Below, piece by piece: positions 7,935 through 16,868 of a DNA stretch of 64,000 bases. Both the position numbers and the translations under genes were made by a program. Source of the stretch: Variovorax dokdonensis (GTDB lineage Bacteria; Pseudomonadota; Gammaproteobacteria; Burkholderiales; Burkholderiaceae_C); assembly GCF_030316895.1 (NCBI RefSeq), contig NZ_JASZYV010000006.1, positions 1 to 64,000 of the forward strand, written 5' to 3'. The notes beneath the pieces are model-generated. The model ran no database searches and was not told the DNA's origin. It saw only the letters and a list, made by a program, of their open reading frames with translations. How positions within the stretch are numbered: position 1 is the first letter of the stretch; each line of letters starts with the position of its first letter.

Positions 7935-8513
7935 ATGACTGACCCTCTCCTTGGATCCGCCATGGGGCGCCGGGCACGCCGTGGCGCCTCGGCCCTGCTC
8001 GCATTGCCAATCTGGCTGGCACCGCTGTCGGCCCATGCGTCATTCCTCCCGCCGGAGATGATGGACACGGCGGCCACGGCGATCGCCTGGTTCGTCGTGG
8101 TCGTGGTGCCCATCGCGGTCATCGTGCTGTTCTGGATGGTGCATGTGCTGCCCGAGAAGATTGCGCACAAGCGCCACCACCCGCAGCGCGACGCGATCAA
8201 GACGCTGTGCCTTCTGTCGCTGGCGTTCGGCGGCCTGCTGTGGCCGCTCGCATGGCTGTGGGCCTACGTGCGGCCGGTGATGCATCAGTCGGCCTACGGC
8301 ACCGAGTTGCACGACGACTATTTCCATGAACAGGGCGTCAAGGCCAGGGCAGGCGAACTGGGCGAGCTCGATCTTCAGCACCTTCGCGAGCAGCTCGACG
8401 CCATGGATGCTCGCGGGGCCCTGTCGGCCGAGCTCAAGCAGCTTCGCAGGGACCTTGCCGAAGTGCGCGCACGACGTGCCGAGGTTGCCAACTCCAACGC
8501 CGCGAGCGCCTGA
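7935..8513 (+). CDS. DUF3302 membrane protein (YiaW-like)
   Basis: A 192-residue protein with a likely signal or first membrane segment (ALLALPIWLAPLSAHA), a second (TAIAWFVVVVVPIAVIVLFW) and a third (TLCLLSLAFGGLLWPLAWLWAYV), then a charged, coiled-coil-like C-terminus (about 130-190). This matches DUF3302/YiaW, which in enterobacteria pairs with the HlyD-type protein YiaV, as here. ATG 7935 is my choice; ATG 7962 is also possible and neither has a strong ribosome site. The TGA overlaps the ATG of the HlyD gene. Confidence 0.8.
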   Translation: MTDPLLGSAMGRRARRGASALLALPIWLAPLSAHASFLPPEMMDTAATAIAWFVVVVVPIAVIVLFWMVHVLPEKIAHKRHHPQRDAIKTLCLLSLAFGGLLWPLAWLWAYVRPVMHQSAYGTELHDDYFHEQGVKARAGELGELDLQHLREQLDAMDARGALSAELKQLRRDLAEVRARRAEVANSNAASA

Positions 8514-9733
8514 TGGACCTGCTGATCCTTGGCATCTATGCCTTCTTCGTCTGGCTGATCTTCATCAAGCTGAAGTGGCTGCCGTGGAACACGGCGTGGC
8601 AGGTCACGGTGGTGATCATCCCGATCGTGGGGCTGTCGATCCTGATCCTGACGCTGAATGTGGTGGCGCCGTCCTCCGCCGACGTGCGGGTGGTCAAGTA
8701 CGTGGTGCAGGTCATACCGCAGGTGCGCGGCCGTGTTCTTGAAGTGCCGGTGGAGCCCAATCGCCTGGTCAAGAAGGGCGAACTGCTGTTCCGCCTCGAT
8801 CCGACCCAGTACGACAACGAAGCCAATGCTGCCAAGGCCAAGCTGGCCGCGGACGAAGCCAGGATGGCTCAGGCCGCCGCGGCGTTGGTGGATGCGTCGG
8901 CCGGTGCGCGGCAGTTGCAGGAACAGCTCAAGTCCGCGACCGGCCAGGTCAGGGCCTTGCAGCCGAAGCTGGAACTCGCGCGCACGCGCGTGCGGCAATA
9001 CAAGGAACTGGTGGCCACCGGCGCCGCCGACCGCTTCGCGCTGGAGCAGGCCGAGTCCACCCTGATCGAGTTGCAGGGCCAGACCGCCACGGCCGTGGCA
9101 AACGAGGCGCAGGTCACGCAGAAGATTTCTGCGCGCGTCAATGGCGAGCAGGCGTCGGTCGCGAATGCGCGAGCCCAATTGGCGATGGCCAAGGCCCAGG
9201 TCGACCTGAGCCGGGCGGAATTGGGCAACGCCATGTGGAACCTCGACCAGACCACTGTCTATGCGCCGGCCGATGGCTACGCCATCAACGTGCAGTTGCG
9301 TCCAGGGTCCTTCGTCGTCGCGGCCCCGATCGTTCCGGCCATGACCTTCGTGGAAGAGACCTACCAGGTGCTGGCGATGTACGACCAGAACGAGTTGCGC
9401 CTTGTGCAGGGCGGCAATCGGGCCGAGTTCATTCTCAAGACCGTTCCCGGCCATGTGTTTTCGGCAAAGGTCGACTCGATCGTCTGGGCACAGGGCCAAG
9501 GCCAGATCGCCCAGTCCGGCCAGTTGCCGCAGACCGTGAACACGGCAATCCCGCCGGGGCGCTTTCCCGTCAAGCTCATCGTCGACGAGAAGGATGCCGG
9601 CATCTTCCTGGCTGCCGGTGCAACGGGTCAGGGCGCCGTCTATACCGACAGCGTGGCAGCGATCCACATCCTGCGCATGGTTCTGCTGCGGGTGAGCACG
9701 ATCATGGACTACCTGGTCCTGAAGCTGCACTGA
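8513..9733 (+). CDS. HlyD/EmrA-type membrane fusion protein (YiaV-like)
   Basis: A 406-residue periplasmic adaptor. Two N-terminal hydrophobic segments lie at about residues 3-20 and 25-50 (VTVVIIPIVGLSILILTLNVV). The lipoyl half-motif VRGRVLEVPVEPNRLVKKGELLFRLDP follows, then a long alpha-helical hairpin rich in Ala/Gln/Lys (about 105-230) and a second lipoyl half (TTVYAPADGYAINV). It bridges an inner-membrane transporter to an outer-membrane channel. The gene overlaps both neighbours by ATGA-type junctions, so the three are an operon. No inner-membrane pump such as FUSC or MFS is encoded next to it. Confidence 0.9.
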   Translation: MDLLILGIYAFFVWLIFIKLKWLPWNTAWQVTVVIIPIVGLSILILTLNVVAPSSADVRVVKYVVQVIPQVRGRVLEVPVEPNRLVKKGELLFRLDPTQYDNEANAAKAKLAADEARMAQAAAALVDASAGARQLQEQLKSATGQVRALQPKLELARTRVRQYKELVATGAADRFALEQAESTLIELQGQTATAVANEAQVTQKISARVNGEQASVANARAQLAMAKAQVDLSRAELGNAMWNLDQTTVYAPADGYAINVQLRPGSFVVAAPIVPAMTFVEETYQVLAMYDQNELRLVQGGNRAEFILKTVPGHVFSAKVDSIVWAQGQGQIAQSGQLPQTVNTAIPPGRFPVKLIVDEKDAGIFLAAGATGQGAVYTDSVAAIHILRMVLLRVSTIMDYLVLKLH

Positions 9734-11148
9734 TGAAGGCGATTGCGACGCTTCGTCGATCCGGGGCCTTGCTGATCGCATCGGCCTTGTGCGGCTGCGC
9801 GCTGTCACCGCCGCCGACGGCGCAGGACCTGCAAAAGGAAGTCCTGCCGCAGGCGCAGTTGCCTTCGACTTTCAAGGGCGCGGCCAGCACCGATCCGGTA
9901 CCCGATCGCTGGCTGGCCAGTTTCGGAGATCCGGCGCTCGATTCACTCGTCGTCCAGGCCATGGCCTACAACGCCGATCTGCGCATCGCCGCGGCGCGGG
10001 TGGAGCAGGCGGCAGGCTATGTGAAGGTAGCGTCGGGTGCGCTCTTGCCTTCGGTGGGCGTGGTCGGCCTGGGTGGTGGCAAGTCCGGCGGAGGTGGCGG
10101 CTTGGACGGGGTCTTCCTGAACGCATCGCTCGAACTGGACGTGTGGGGCCGTCTGCGCTATGGCCAGGCCGCGAGCGAGGCGCAATTGGAGGCTGCACAA
10201 GCCGACTACGCCTACGCACGTCAGTCGCTGGCCGCGATGGTGGCCAAGGCCTGGTTCCTGGCGGTGGAGGCGGGGCTTCAGCGCGGCATCGCCAGGGAGG
10301 CGCTGCAGGCCGCCCAGACGCTGGCGCAAGTGGCCGACGATCGTTTGCGTGTGGGCAGCGGCAGTGGCGTTGCTGCGGCGCAGGCGAGAGCCAACGTGGG
10401 CAGCTACCGAGACACCTTGCGGCAGGTGGAGTTCTCGCGCGAGCAGGCGATGCGCGCGCTGGAGCTGCTTGTGGGGCGCTATCCGGCAGCGGAGATTGCG
10501 GTGGCCGACACGCTTTCGTCGATGCCGCCGCCCTTGCCGGTGGGCGTGCCTTCCAGTCTGCTCGAGCGCCGGCCGGACGTGGTGGCGGCGGAGCGGCGGG
10601 TGGCGGTCGCCTTCGACCGTGTCGGCGAGGCCAAGGCGGCGCAACTGCCGCGCATCAGTCTCACCGCCGGGGGCAGCAATGTGTCGAGCGACCTGATCGT
10701 GCTCAAGGATGTGAGCAACCCGGTGTGGAGTCTCGGCGCCAACCTGATCGCTCCGATCTACCAGGGTGGCGCGCTGCGGGCGCAGGTGGAAATCCGTACC
10801 GCCGAGCAGAAGCAGGCCGTGGCCGAATATGCGAGGGCAGGGCAGAAGGCTTTCAGCGAGGTCGAGAACGCACTTGGCGCCGAGGCGGCCCTGCGCGAAC
10901 GCAGCGCCATCCTCACCGAGAACGTGCGCGACAACGAGGAGGCCCTGAGGCTGGCCCAGGTGCAGTATCGGGTGGGCGCCGGAGACATGAACACCGTGTC
11001 CCAAAGCCAGTTGCTCCTTTACGTGGCACGAACGGCGCGGCTGCGCGTGCAGTCCGAGCAACTGGCGCAACGCGCCAACCTCTACCTCGCTCTTGGCGGC
11101 GGGTATGACGAGCAGCCGTCGTTGCACACTGGGCTGACTGAGCGATGA
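9733..11148 (+). CDS. NodT-family outer-membrane efflux lipoprotein
   Basis: A 471-residue TolC-like channel protein. A signal peptide ends in the lipobox LCGC (Cys about residue 19), so it is lipid-anchored to the outer membrane. Two OEP repeats follow; recognisable are the DPALDSLVVQAMAYNADLRIAAARVEQA and SSLLERRPDVVAAERRV segments and the repeat starting NPVWSLGANLIAPIYQGG. The ATG at 9733 overlaps the stop of the HlyD gene. It would form the outer-membrane exit for the DUF3302-HlyD export complex. Confidence 0.92.
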   Translation: MKAIATLRRSGALLIASALCGCALSPPPTAQDLQKEVLPQAQLPSTFKGAASTDPVPDRWLASFGDPALDSLVVQAMAYNADLRIAAARVEQAAGYVKVASGALLPSVGVVGLGGGKSGGGGGLDGVFLNASLELDVWGRLRYGQAASEAQLEAAQADYAYARQSLAAMVAKAWFLAVEAGLQRGIAREALQAAQTLAQVADDRLRVGSGSGVAAAQARANVGSYRDTLRQVEFSREQAMRALELLVGRYPAAEIAVADTLSSMPPPLPVGVPSSLLERRPDVVAAERRVAVAFDRVGEAKAAQLPRISLTAGGSNVSSDLIVLKDVSNPVWSLGANLIAPIYQGGALRAQVEIRTAEQKQAVAEYARAGQKAFSEVENALGAEAALRERSAILTENVRDNEEALRLAQVQYRVGAGDMNTVSQSQLLLYVARTARLRVQSEQLAQRANLYLALGGGYDEQPSLHTGLTER

Positions 11149-11230
11149 AGCGCCCACTGCGACAGCGACTCACAGTCCTGTTAGCAGATCTCGGAACCTG
11201 CTGCGCCTCGTAGACGAGCCAGTCTTTGGC

Positions 11231-12205
11231 TCAATCGAGCTGCGCGCCCGAAACCTTCACCAGTTTCTCCCACACCGGCAGCGCCGACTCGAAGTCAGCC
11301 TGGAACTCCGCCGCGGTCGAGCCGAGCGGCAGCAGTCCGAGCGCCTGGAACCGTGCGCGTAGCGCGGTCGAGTTGATGGCTTCGCGCGCCTCCTTCTCCA
11401 GGCGCGCCACCACGGGCGCTGGTGTGCTCTTGGGCACCAGCATGCCCATCCAGCCGAGCAACTGGAAGGCGGGGTCCTTGTCGCCGGATTCGGCAAAGGT
11501 TGGCACTTGCGGCAATACCGATGAGCGCGAGTGGCCCGTGACTGCCAGCGGCCGCACGCGGCCATCGTCGATGAAGGGCTTGAGTGTGAGCGGCGAACCG
11601 ATCACGAAGCTGATTTGTCCGCCCACCAGGTCCTGTGTCATCGGCGCTTCGCCCTTGTAGGCGACATGGGTCATGTCGAGCTCGCCACGACTGCTGAGCA
11701 AGGAGCCGGCCAGATGGGGAAAGGAGCCCGGCCCCCAGGAGCCGTAGTTCACCTTGCCTTTGTTCTTCGCGGCCCAGGCCTGCAGCTGACCGAGGTCCCG
11801 CGCAGGGACGTTGGATGCGTTCACCGCCAGTACCAGTGGCGCCGTGGCGATTTCAGTGACGAAGGCCAGGTCGCGCCGCGTGTCGTAGGGCAGTTTCTTG
11901 AACAGGAACTGGTTGGTGAGGGCCGATTGCACCAGAGAGATCAGCACGGTATGCCCGTCGGCCGGCGCTTTCACCACGGTCATGGTGCCAAGGATGCCGG
12001 CAGCGCCCGGCTTGTTGTCTACCAGGATGGTCTGACCCATGCGTCGGCCCATCTCGTCGGCCAGCGCTCGAGCCACCACGTCGGTACCACCGCCGGCCGG
12101 ATAGGGCACGACAAAGGTGATGGGCTTGCTCGGAAAGGTGTCCTGCGCCACTGCGCTGGCACCGACAGCCAGGACGCACAGGGCGACTGCGATTCGCTTC
12201 ATCAT
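11231..12205 (-). CDS. Bug-family (TctC) tripartite tricarboxylate receptor
   Basis: A 324-residue exported solute-binding protein with a signal peptide cleaved near ASAVAQ, then FPSKPITFVVPYPAGGGTDVVAR, the ligand-binding loop of this family. The motifs DNKPGAAG, PADGHTVL and YKGEAP are as expected. AGGAGACAAC precedes ATG 12205. It is divergent from the DUF1254/DUF1214 gene at 12408 with a palindromic operator between them, so it probably binds the substrate of that island. No TctA/TctB membrane genes accompany it; such orphan receptors are common in Burkholderiales. Confidence 0.92.
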   Translation of the reverse strand: MMKRIAVALCVLAVGASAVAQDTFPSKPITFVVPYPAGGGTDVVARALADEMGRRMGQTILVDNKPGAAGILGTMTVVKAPADGHTVLISLVQSALTNQFLFKKLPYDTRRDLAFVTEIATAPLVLAVNASNVPARDLGQLQAWAAKNKGKVNYGSWGPGSFPHLAGSLLSSRGELDMTHVAYKGEAPMTQDLVGGQISFVIGSPLTLKPFIDDGRVRPLAVTGHSRSSVLPQVPTFAESGDKDPAFQLLGWMGMLVPKSTPAPVVARLEKEAREAINSTALRARFQALGLLPLGSTAAEFQADFESALPVWEKLVKVSGAQLD

Positions 12206-12263
12206 CTTTCGTTGTCTCCTGGGTTTTGTTCTCGTAGCTCCTGCCGATGCGGCGAGGGGCTTC

Positions 12264-12278
12264 TAATATGCTGTATTA
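12264..12278. promoter_or_regulatory. AT-rich inverted repeat TAATA-N5-TATTA
   Basis: TAATATGCTGTATTA is a 15-bp inverted repeat in an otherwise GC-rich intergenic region, 59 bp upstream of the Bug gene start at 12205. It could be the -10 region of that leftward promoter or an operator. A similar element is at 36818. Confidence 0.3.
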
Positions 12279-12323
12279 AATGAGCGTTCTGGGTCTGTCG
12301 CCACCGGGACAAGCGAGCCATTT

Positions 12324-12338
12324 TTTCGACATTCGAAA
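12324..12338. promoter_or_regulatory. Palindromic operator TTTCGA-CAT-TCGAAA
   Basis: A perfect 6-bp inverted repeat with 3-bp spacer, 70 bp upstream of the gene at 12408 and 119 bp from the divergent Bug gene. The same TTTCGA-N3-TCGAAA palindrome occurs twice at 19008 and 19071. It is probably the site of the local TetR (16054-16812) or IclR (22753-23547) regulator. Confidence 0.6.
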
Positions 12339-12407
12339 TTCGCGCCCAGCGCGCCGTGAGTGCTCGATAGATTGGACGCACGAGACAGAAGCAGGAGACA
12401 ACGACCC

Positions 12408-13724
12408 ATGAATCACCCAATCCCTACCTCGCACCCCCCGCAGTCTCCGCAGCCCAACGCGCAGGCCGCCTGGGTGATGCATGCCGCCGTGCCCGCCATG
12501 GTGGCCGGCTATGCGTTGCTCGAGGCGGTGCGCACCTGCGCACTGCAGACCGCGCCAGGCGCAACGGCCTACGGCCGCGCGCCCTTCAACCATTTAGGCC
12601 GAAGCGAGCAGCGGTGGACCGACCGCGACCGCGACATCGTCACGCCGGCCAATGACCTGCTCTACAGCAATGCCTGGATCGACCTGCGTCGCGGGCCGGT
12701 GGTCATCACCGTGCCCAGGCAGACAGGCCGCTACTTCGTGCTGGAGTTGATGGACATCTACACCAACAACTTCCACAACATCGGCACTCGCAACGTGCCG
12801 GCCGAGGGCGGTCGCTTTGCGCTGATGCATGCGCAGGACACGAGCGAGCCGCCCATCGGCTCCACCGTGATTCGCAGCCCGAGCAGTCTCGTGTGGCTTC
12901 TGGGCCGTGTGCTGGTGGACGACGAGGCCGACCTGCCAGCGGCCCGCGCCTTCCAGGCCGGCTTTGCTCTGCAAGGCTCACCCGCGCCGCAGCCGCCAGC
13001 GAGCGTGGCGCAATGGCAGCAAGGCGGGGATGCGGCACTGGACTTCGTGGCCAACCTGGCGCGTGCGCTGCATGACTTTCCGCCACCGCCCTCGCAGCTC
13101 GGCGTGTTCGAGGCGCTGGCTGGTGCGCACGTGCCTCTGCGTGCCGACGGCAAGCTGGATGGCCTGCGCCCCGGCATGGCCGAGGCCCTGCGCCAGGCCC
13201 ACGAGACCGCCTTGTGCCTGGTGGAAGCGCATACGCGCAGTCATTCGCGCGCGCCCTGGCGCTTTTCGTCCCGCCTGGGCCGCTATGGCGACGACCTCAT
13301 GTTGCGCGCGGCCACCGCGTTCAAGGGGCTGGGGGCGCTCGCGGTCGACGAGGCGGTCTACGCCATGACCGACTTCGACCACGAAGGCGAGCCGCTGCAC
13401 GGCCGCCACACCTACCGCATTCGCTTCGAGGACGGCGGTGCGCTGCCAGCCGACGCCTTCTGGTCGATCACGCTTTACGGCAAGGACCGCTACCTGGCTG
13501 CGAATGCCATCGGCCGCCATGCGCTGGGCAATCGCAGCCAGCTCCAACAAGAACCCGACGGAAGCCTGGTGCTGCACGTCTCGCATGCGCCGGCGCCTGG
13601 GCCACAGGCCAACTGGCTGCCCGCGCCGGACGGGCCCTTCTATCTGATCCTTCGCATGTACCACCCGCAGCAGCGCCTGTTCGACGGCCATTACCTCTTC
13701 CCAGCCATGGAGCGCCTGGCATGA
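12408..13724 (+). CDS. DUF1254/DUF1214 protein, copy 1
   Basis: A 438-residue protein starting at ATG 12408 behind AGGAGACAACG. The N-terminal half fits DUF1254 (NDLLYSNAWIDLRRGPVVITVP, then GRYFVLELMDIYTNNF) and the C-terminal half DUF1214 (DAFWSITLYGKDRYL, NWLPAPDGPFYLILRMYHP). The family is widespread but has no proven reaction. I see no signal peptide, so it is presumed cytosolic. Its stop overlaps the ATG of a second family member, and a Bug receptor follows, suggesting that both act on an imported organic acid or its derivative. Confidence 0.85.
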   Translation: MNHPIPTSHPPQSPQPNAQAAWVMHAAVPAMVAGYALLEAVRTCALQTAPGATAYGRAPFNHLGRSEQRWTDRDRDIVTPANDLLYSNAWIDLRRGPVVITVPRQTGRYFVLELMDIYTNNFHNIGTRNVPAEGGRFALMHAQDTSEPPIGSTVIRSPSSLVWLLGRVLVDDEADLPAARAFQAGFALQGSPAPQPPASVAQWQQGGDAALDFVANLARALHDFPPPPSQLGVFEALAGAHVPLRADGKLDGLRPGMAEALRQAHETALCLVEAHTRSHSRAPWRFSSRLGRYGDDLMLRAATAFKGLGALAVDEAVYAMTDFDHEGEPLHGRHTYRIRFEDGGALPADAFWSITLYGKDRYLAANAIGRHALGNRSQLQQEPDGSLVLHVSHAPAPGPQANWLPAPDGPFYLILRMYHPQQRLFDGHYLFPAMERLA

Positions 13725-15016
13725 CCCACGACGAGCTGATGAACGAGGCGCGCGATGCCGTCATCTTCACGCTGCCACTGTTCGAGACGGCGCGCATGCG
13801 CGCGGCCACGGCACCGCGCCGCCATGGCGCCTTGGGCGAAGCGGGGGACACGCCCGGGTCGACGATGCGCTGGGTCAACCACATGACACATACCCAGAGG
13901 CTGCTCGGCCCGGAAGACCGCCACGTGGTCAGCCCCAACAACGACACGCTCTACAACACCACCTGGCTGGACCTGAGCCGGGGCCCAGTGCTGATCGAAG
14001 TCCCGGACATGGGTGAACGCTACTGGACGTTGGGCTTTCTGGACATGTGGACCAACCCCTTCGCCTACGCCGGTCGCCGCACCACGGGCAACCGCGCGCA
14101 GCGGCTTTTTGTGCACGGGCCCCATTGGCAGGGCCAGAGGCCGGACGCCACGGTGCCCATCGCCGTGCCAGGCGATGACGCCTGGATCATCGGTCGCATC
14201 CTGGTCGAGGACGACGCGGCGGATATGGCCCGCGTACGAGGCCTGCAGGCGGATCACGCCATCCTGCGTGCGGACGGCAGCGGCCAGCGTGCCGCGCATG
14301 TGTTCGATACCAGCCTGGACGGGCGCGTCACCGCGGCGCCCGGCGCCGAGCTCTATCGCCGCGTCGTCCTGGCCGTGCTCGCGCGCAACGCCGCACCCGC
14401 TGCCGATGCAGATGCGCTTGCGTCGGCACTGAGCTTCTTGCGGCCGCAAAGTCCCGAGCACCATGAGGCCTTCGCCGAGGCTCTGGCCGAGGTGCATGCG
14501 CAGTTGCGCGGCGCGGTTCAGGCGTCGGACGTGGGGGGCGGCTGGAGCGTGCCAGTGCTGGTACGCGAATCCTTCGGCCAGGACTACCTGACCCGCGCCC
14601 GCGTGGCTCGCAACCTGATCGGCGCGCTGGGCATGGAGGAGGCCATGTATGTGATGGGCGAAGTCGACGAATCCGGCCAGGCACTGGACGGCCACCATGC
14701 CTACGAGCTGCGCTTCGGCCCCGGCGAGGCGCCGCAGGTGGATGCTTTCTGGTCGCTCACCATGTATCGACGCTCGGATTGCATGCTGGTGGACAACGCC
14801 ATCGGTCGCTGTTCCGTCGGCGACCGCACGCGCGGGCTGCGCTACGAGGCCGATGGGTCGCTTTGCGTCCGCATCCAGGCGACCGACCCGGGGCCTGCGC
14901 ACAACTGGCTGCCGGCGCCGGCCGAGCCCTTCTATCTGGCGCTGCGCCTATACCAACCCCGCGAGGCGCATCTGCAGATGCGCTTCGCCTACCCACCGCT
15001 CAGGCGCGTGGACTGA
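13721..15016 (+). CDS. DUF1254/DUF1214 protein, copy 2
   Basis: A 431-residue paralogue of the preceding gene, overlapping its stop by 4 bp. The same landmarks are present: NDTLYNTTWLDLSRGPVLIEVPD, RYWTLGFLDMWTNPFAYAG, DAFWSLTMYRRSDCMLV and NWLPAPAEPFYLALRLYQP. The two copies are clearly diverged over their length, so they may form a heteromer or act in sequence rather than being a recent duplication. No reaction is known for the family. The Bug gene 43 bp downstream is probably in the same transcript. Confidence 0.85.
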   Translation: MTHDELMNEARDAVIFTLPLFETARMRAATAPRRHGALGEAGDTPGSTMRWVNHMTHTQRLLGPEDRHVVSPNNDTLYNTTWLDLSRGPVLIEVPDMGERYWTLGFLDMWTNPFAYAGRRTTGNRAQRLFVHGPHWQGQRPDATVPIAVPGDDAWIIGRILVEDDAADMARVRGLQADHAILRADGSGQRAAHVFDTSLDGRVTAAPGAELYRRVVLAVLARNAAPAADADALASALSFLRPQSPEHHEAFAEALAEVHAQLRGAVQASDVGGGWSVPVLVRESFGQDYLTRARVARNLIGALGMEEAMYVMGEVDESGQALDGHHAYELRFGPGEAPQVDAFWSLTMYRRSDCMLVDNAIGRCSVGDRTRGLRYEADGSLCVRIQATDPGPAHNWLPAPAEPFYLALRLYQPREAHLQMRFAYPPLRRVD

Positions 15017-15059
15017 GCAGGTTACCGGGATTTGTTAACGACAACACAGGAGACAAGAC

Positions 15060-16067
15060 ATGCATCGCCCACCAAAGGACCCGGCGCGCCGCGCCATTGC
15101 ACATGCCGCACTTGCCGCGCTGGGTGCGCTGGCCATGCCCAGCCTGGCGCTCGCGCAAGGTAACGCCGGCAGCTGGCCAACGAGGCCCGTGCGCGTGATC
15201 TCGCCATACGGCGCGGGGGGCTCGAACGACATCTCCGCGCGCATCGTCTGCGAGGAGCTCGGCCGCAGGCTGGGTCAGCAGTTCATCGTGGAGAACAAGC
15301 CCGGCGCCGGAACGCGCCTGGGCAACGAGATGGTGGCCCGTGCCACGCCCGACGGCTACACGCTGCTTTTCGCAGCCGCGCCCTTTGCCATCGTCGAGAG
15401 CCTGTACGGCAAGCTCAGCTACGATCCACGCAAGGACTTCAAGCCAATCAGCCTGGCGGTGGTGGCCCCGATCTTCCTGGTGGTGAATGCGGCCTCGCCC
15501 TTCAAGACGGTGGCCGACCTGGTGGCTCACGGCAAGGCCAATCCGCAAGGGCTGACCTTTGCATCGCCGGGCGCAGGCTCGGGCCCCCACCTGGCGGGCG
15601 AGCTGTTCTTTCGAGAAGCCAAGGTGAAGGGCCTGACGGTGCATTTTCGCGGCGATGCCACTGCCTACACCGAGTTGCTGGCGGGGCGGGTGGACGCGAC
15701 GCTCACCGCCATCACCAGCGCGCTACCGCATGTGCAAAGCGGCAAGCTGCGCGTACTTGCGGTGGCCAGCGACGCACGCAGCCCGGTCTATGCCGAGGCG
15801 CCGACGATGGCCGAGCAGGGCTTTCCCGGCGTTGTCGGCTACGGCTGGTTCGGGATGATGGCGCCGGCGGGGACGCCCGATGCCGTCGTCGGGAAAGTAA
15901 ATGCGGAGATGAAGGCGATCCTGGAAGATGCCGGCGTGCGCCAGAAGATGCTGGCCATGGGCTTGCAGGCGCAGGGCAGCAGCCCGGCCGAATTCGCGGC
16001 CTTCATCGGCAAGGAGACGACCAAGTGGGCCGCCGTCGTGAAGGCTGCGGACATCAAGGGCGAGTGA
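15060..16067 (+). CDS. Bug-family (TctC) receptor
   Basis: A 335-residue exported receptor with signal peptide ending ALAQ, followed by WPTRPVRVISPYGAGGSNDISAR. GAGTRLGNE, TPDGYTLLF and a GDATAYTELLAGRVDAT segment replace the more usual GxAPA loop, so the ligand may differ from those of its neighbours. AGGAGACAAG precedes the ATG. It ends the DUF1254/DUF1214 operon. Its last 14 bp overlap the convergent TetR gene. Confidence 0.92.
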   Translation: MHRPPKDPARRAIAHAALAALGALAMPSLALAQGNAGSWPTRPVRVISPYGAGGSNDISARIVCEELGRRLGQQFIVENKPGAGTRLGNEMVARATPDGYTLLFAAAPFAIVESLYGKLSYDPRKDFKPISLAVVAPIFLVVNAASPFKTVADLVAHGKANPQGLTFASPGAGSGPHLAGELFFREAKVKGLTVHFRGDATAYTELLAGRVDATLTAITSALPHVQSGKLRVLAVASDARSPVYAEAPTMAEQGFPGVVGYGWFGMMAPAGTPDAVVGKVNAEMKAILEDAGVRQKMLAMGLQAQGSSPAEFAAFIGKETTKWAAVVKAADIKGE

Positions 16068-16812
16068 TGCGCTGCGCCTCGTGCGGCCGGGCCGCGAGAT
16101 GGCGCGTGACGGCAAAGGCAGGTGTCTCACGACGGCCGCGCGCGGCGGGCGAGACTTCGGCTTGCAGCGCTCCGGTGCAGTGGTCCGCCAGGTTGTGCAG
16201 CACGTTGGTGCCGGCCGCGGCAGCGCCAATGCGTGCGAGGCGGCCCATGGTCATCACCACAGTGTCTTCGGCCCACAGCAAGCGCTCATCGAGGATCGGC
16301 CCGGGAACCCCCGGCAGCAGCGCGGTGATCAGGCTGCGCACGCGACGCAGGCTGGAGGTGCTTTCGTTCGGAATGAGGTCGTAGCGGCAGGCGGCCGGGT
16401 TGAAATTGGCCTGCGAGATGATGCGCACGTAGTCGCGTCCCCAGTGCTCCTGGTCCATCACCTGGGCCAGCGCCTGGGCCGAGGCGAGCATCACGTCACG
16501 CACGCCGAAGCCGCTGGGCTGGGCCTCGACCTCGTCCAGCGCCACATGGCGGCGTGCGTTCACCACTGGCATGCGCATGTTGATCACATGGGCGACCACT
16601 TCGGGGCGAGAGCCAAAGTGGTAGCGCAACGCGGAGCGGTTGCGCTGTCCCGAGTCCTGAACGATGCGGTGCAACGGTACCGAGTCCAGTCCGTCCTGCG
16701 CGAAGAGACGCTCAGCCGTTTCGAGCATGAGCTGGCGCGTTCCCGACTCGGAGGCGGGCTCGATGGGCGACGGTGCGGTTATTGCGGTGCGGCGGGTGCG
16801 CTTGGGTGTCAT
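16054..16812 (-). CDS. TetR-family regulator
   Basis: A 252-residue regulator from ATG 16812. After a basic N-terminus (MTPKRTRRTAI) the TetR DNA-binding domain spans about residues 24-75: RQLMLETAERLFAQDGLDSV, a turn, then RNRSALRYHFGSRPEVV. The ligand domain is not recognisable. It overlaps the end of the Bug gene on the other strand and lies 56 bp beyond the end of the acyl-CoA synthetase gene on the same strand, so both may share a transcript. It is the best candidate to bind the TTTCGA-N3-TCGAAA palindromes. Confidence 0.85.
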   Translation of the reverse strand: MTPKRTRRTAITAPSPIEPASESGTRQLMLETAERLFAQDGLDSVPLHRIVQDSGQRNRSALRYHFGSRPEVVAHVINMRMPVVNARRHVALDEVEAQPSGFGVRDVMLASAQALAQVMDQEHWGRDYVRIISQANFNPAACRYDLIPNESTSSLRRVRSLITALLPGVPGPILDERLLWAEDTVVMTMGRLARIGAAAAGTNVLHNLADHCTGALQAEVSPAARGRRETPAFAVTRHLAARPHEAQRITRP

Positions 16813-16868
16813 CGAATGGCGCGTAGGTCGGTTCGGCTGCGCCGCACTGTACGCCAGCGCGAAGCCGG

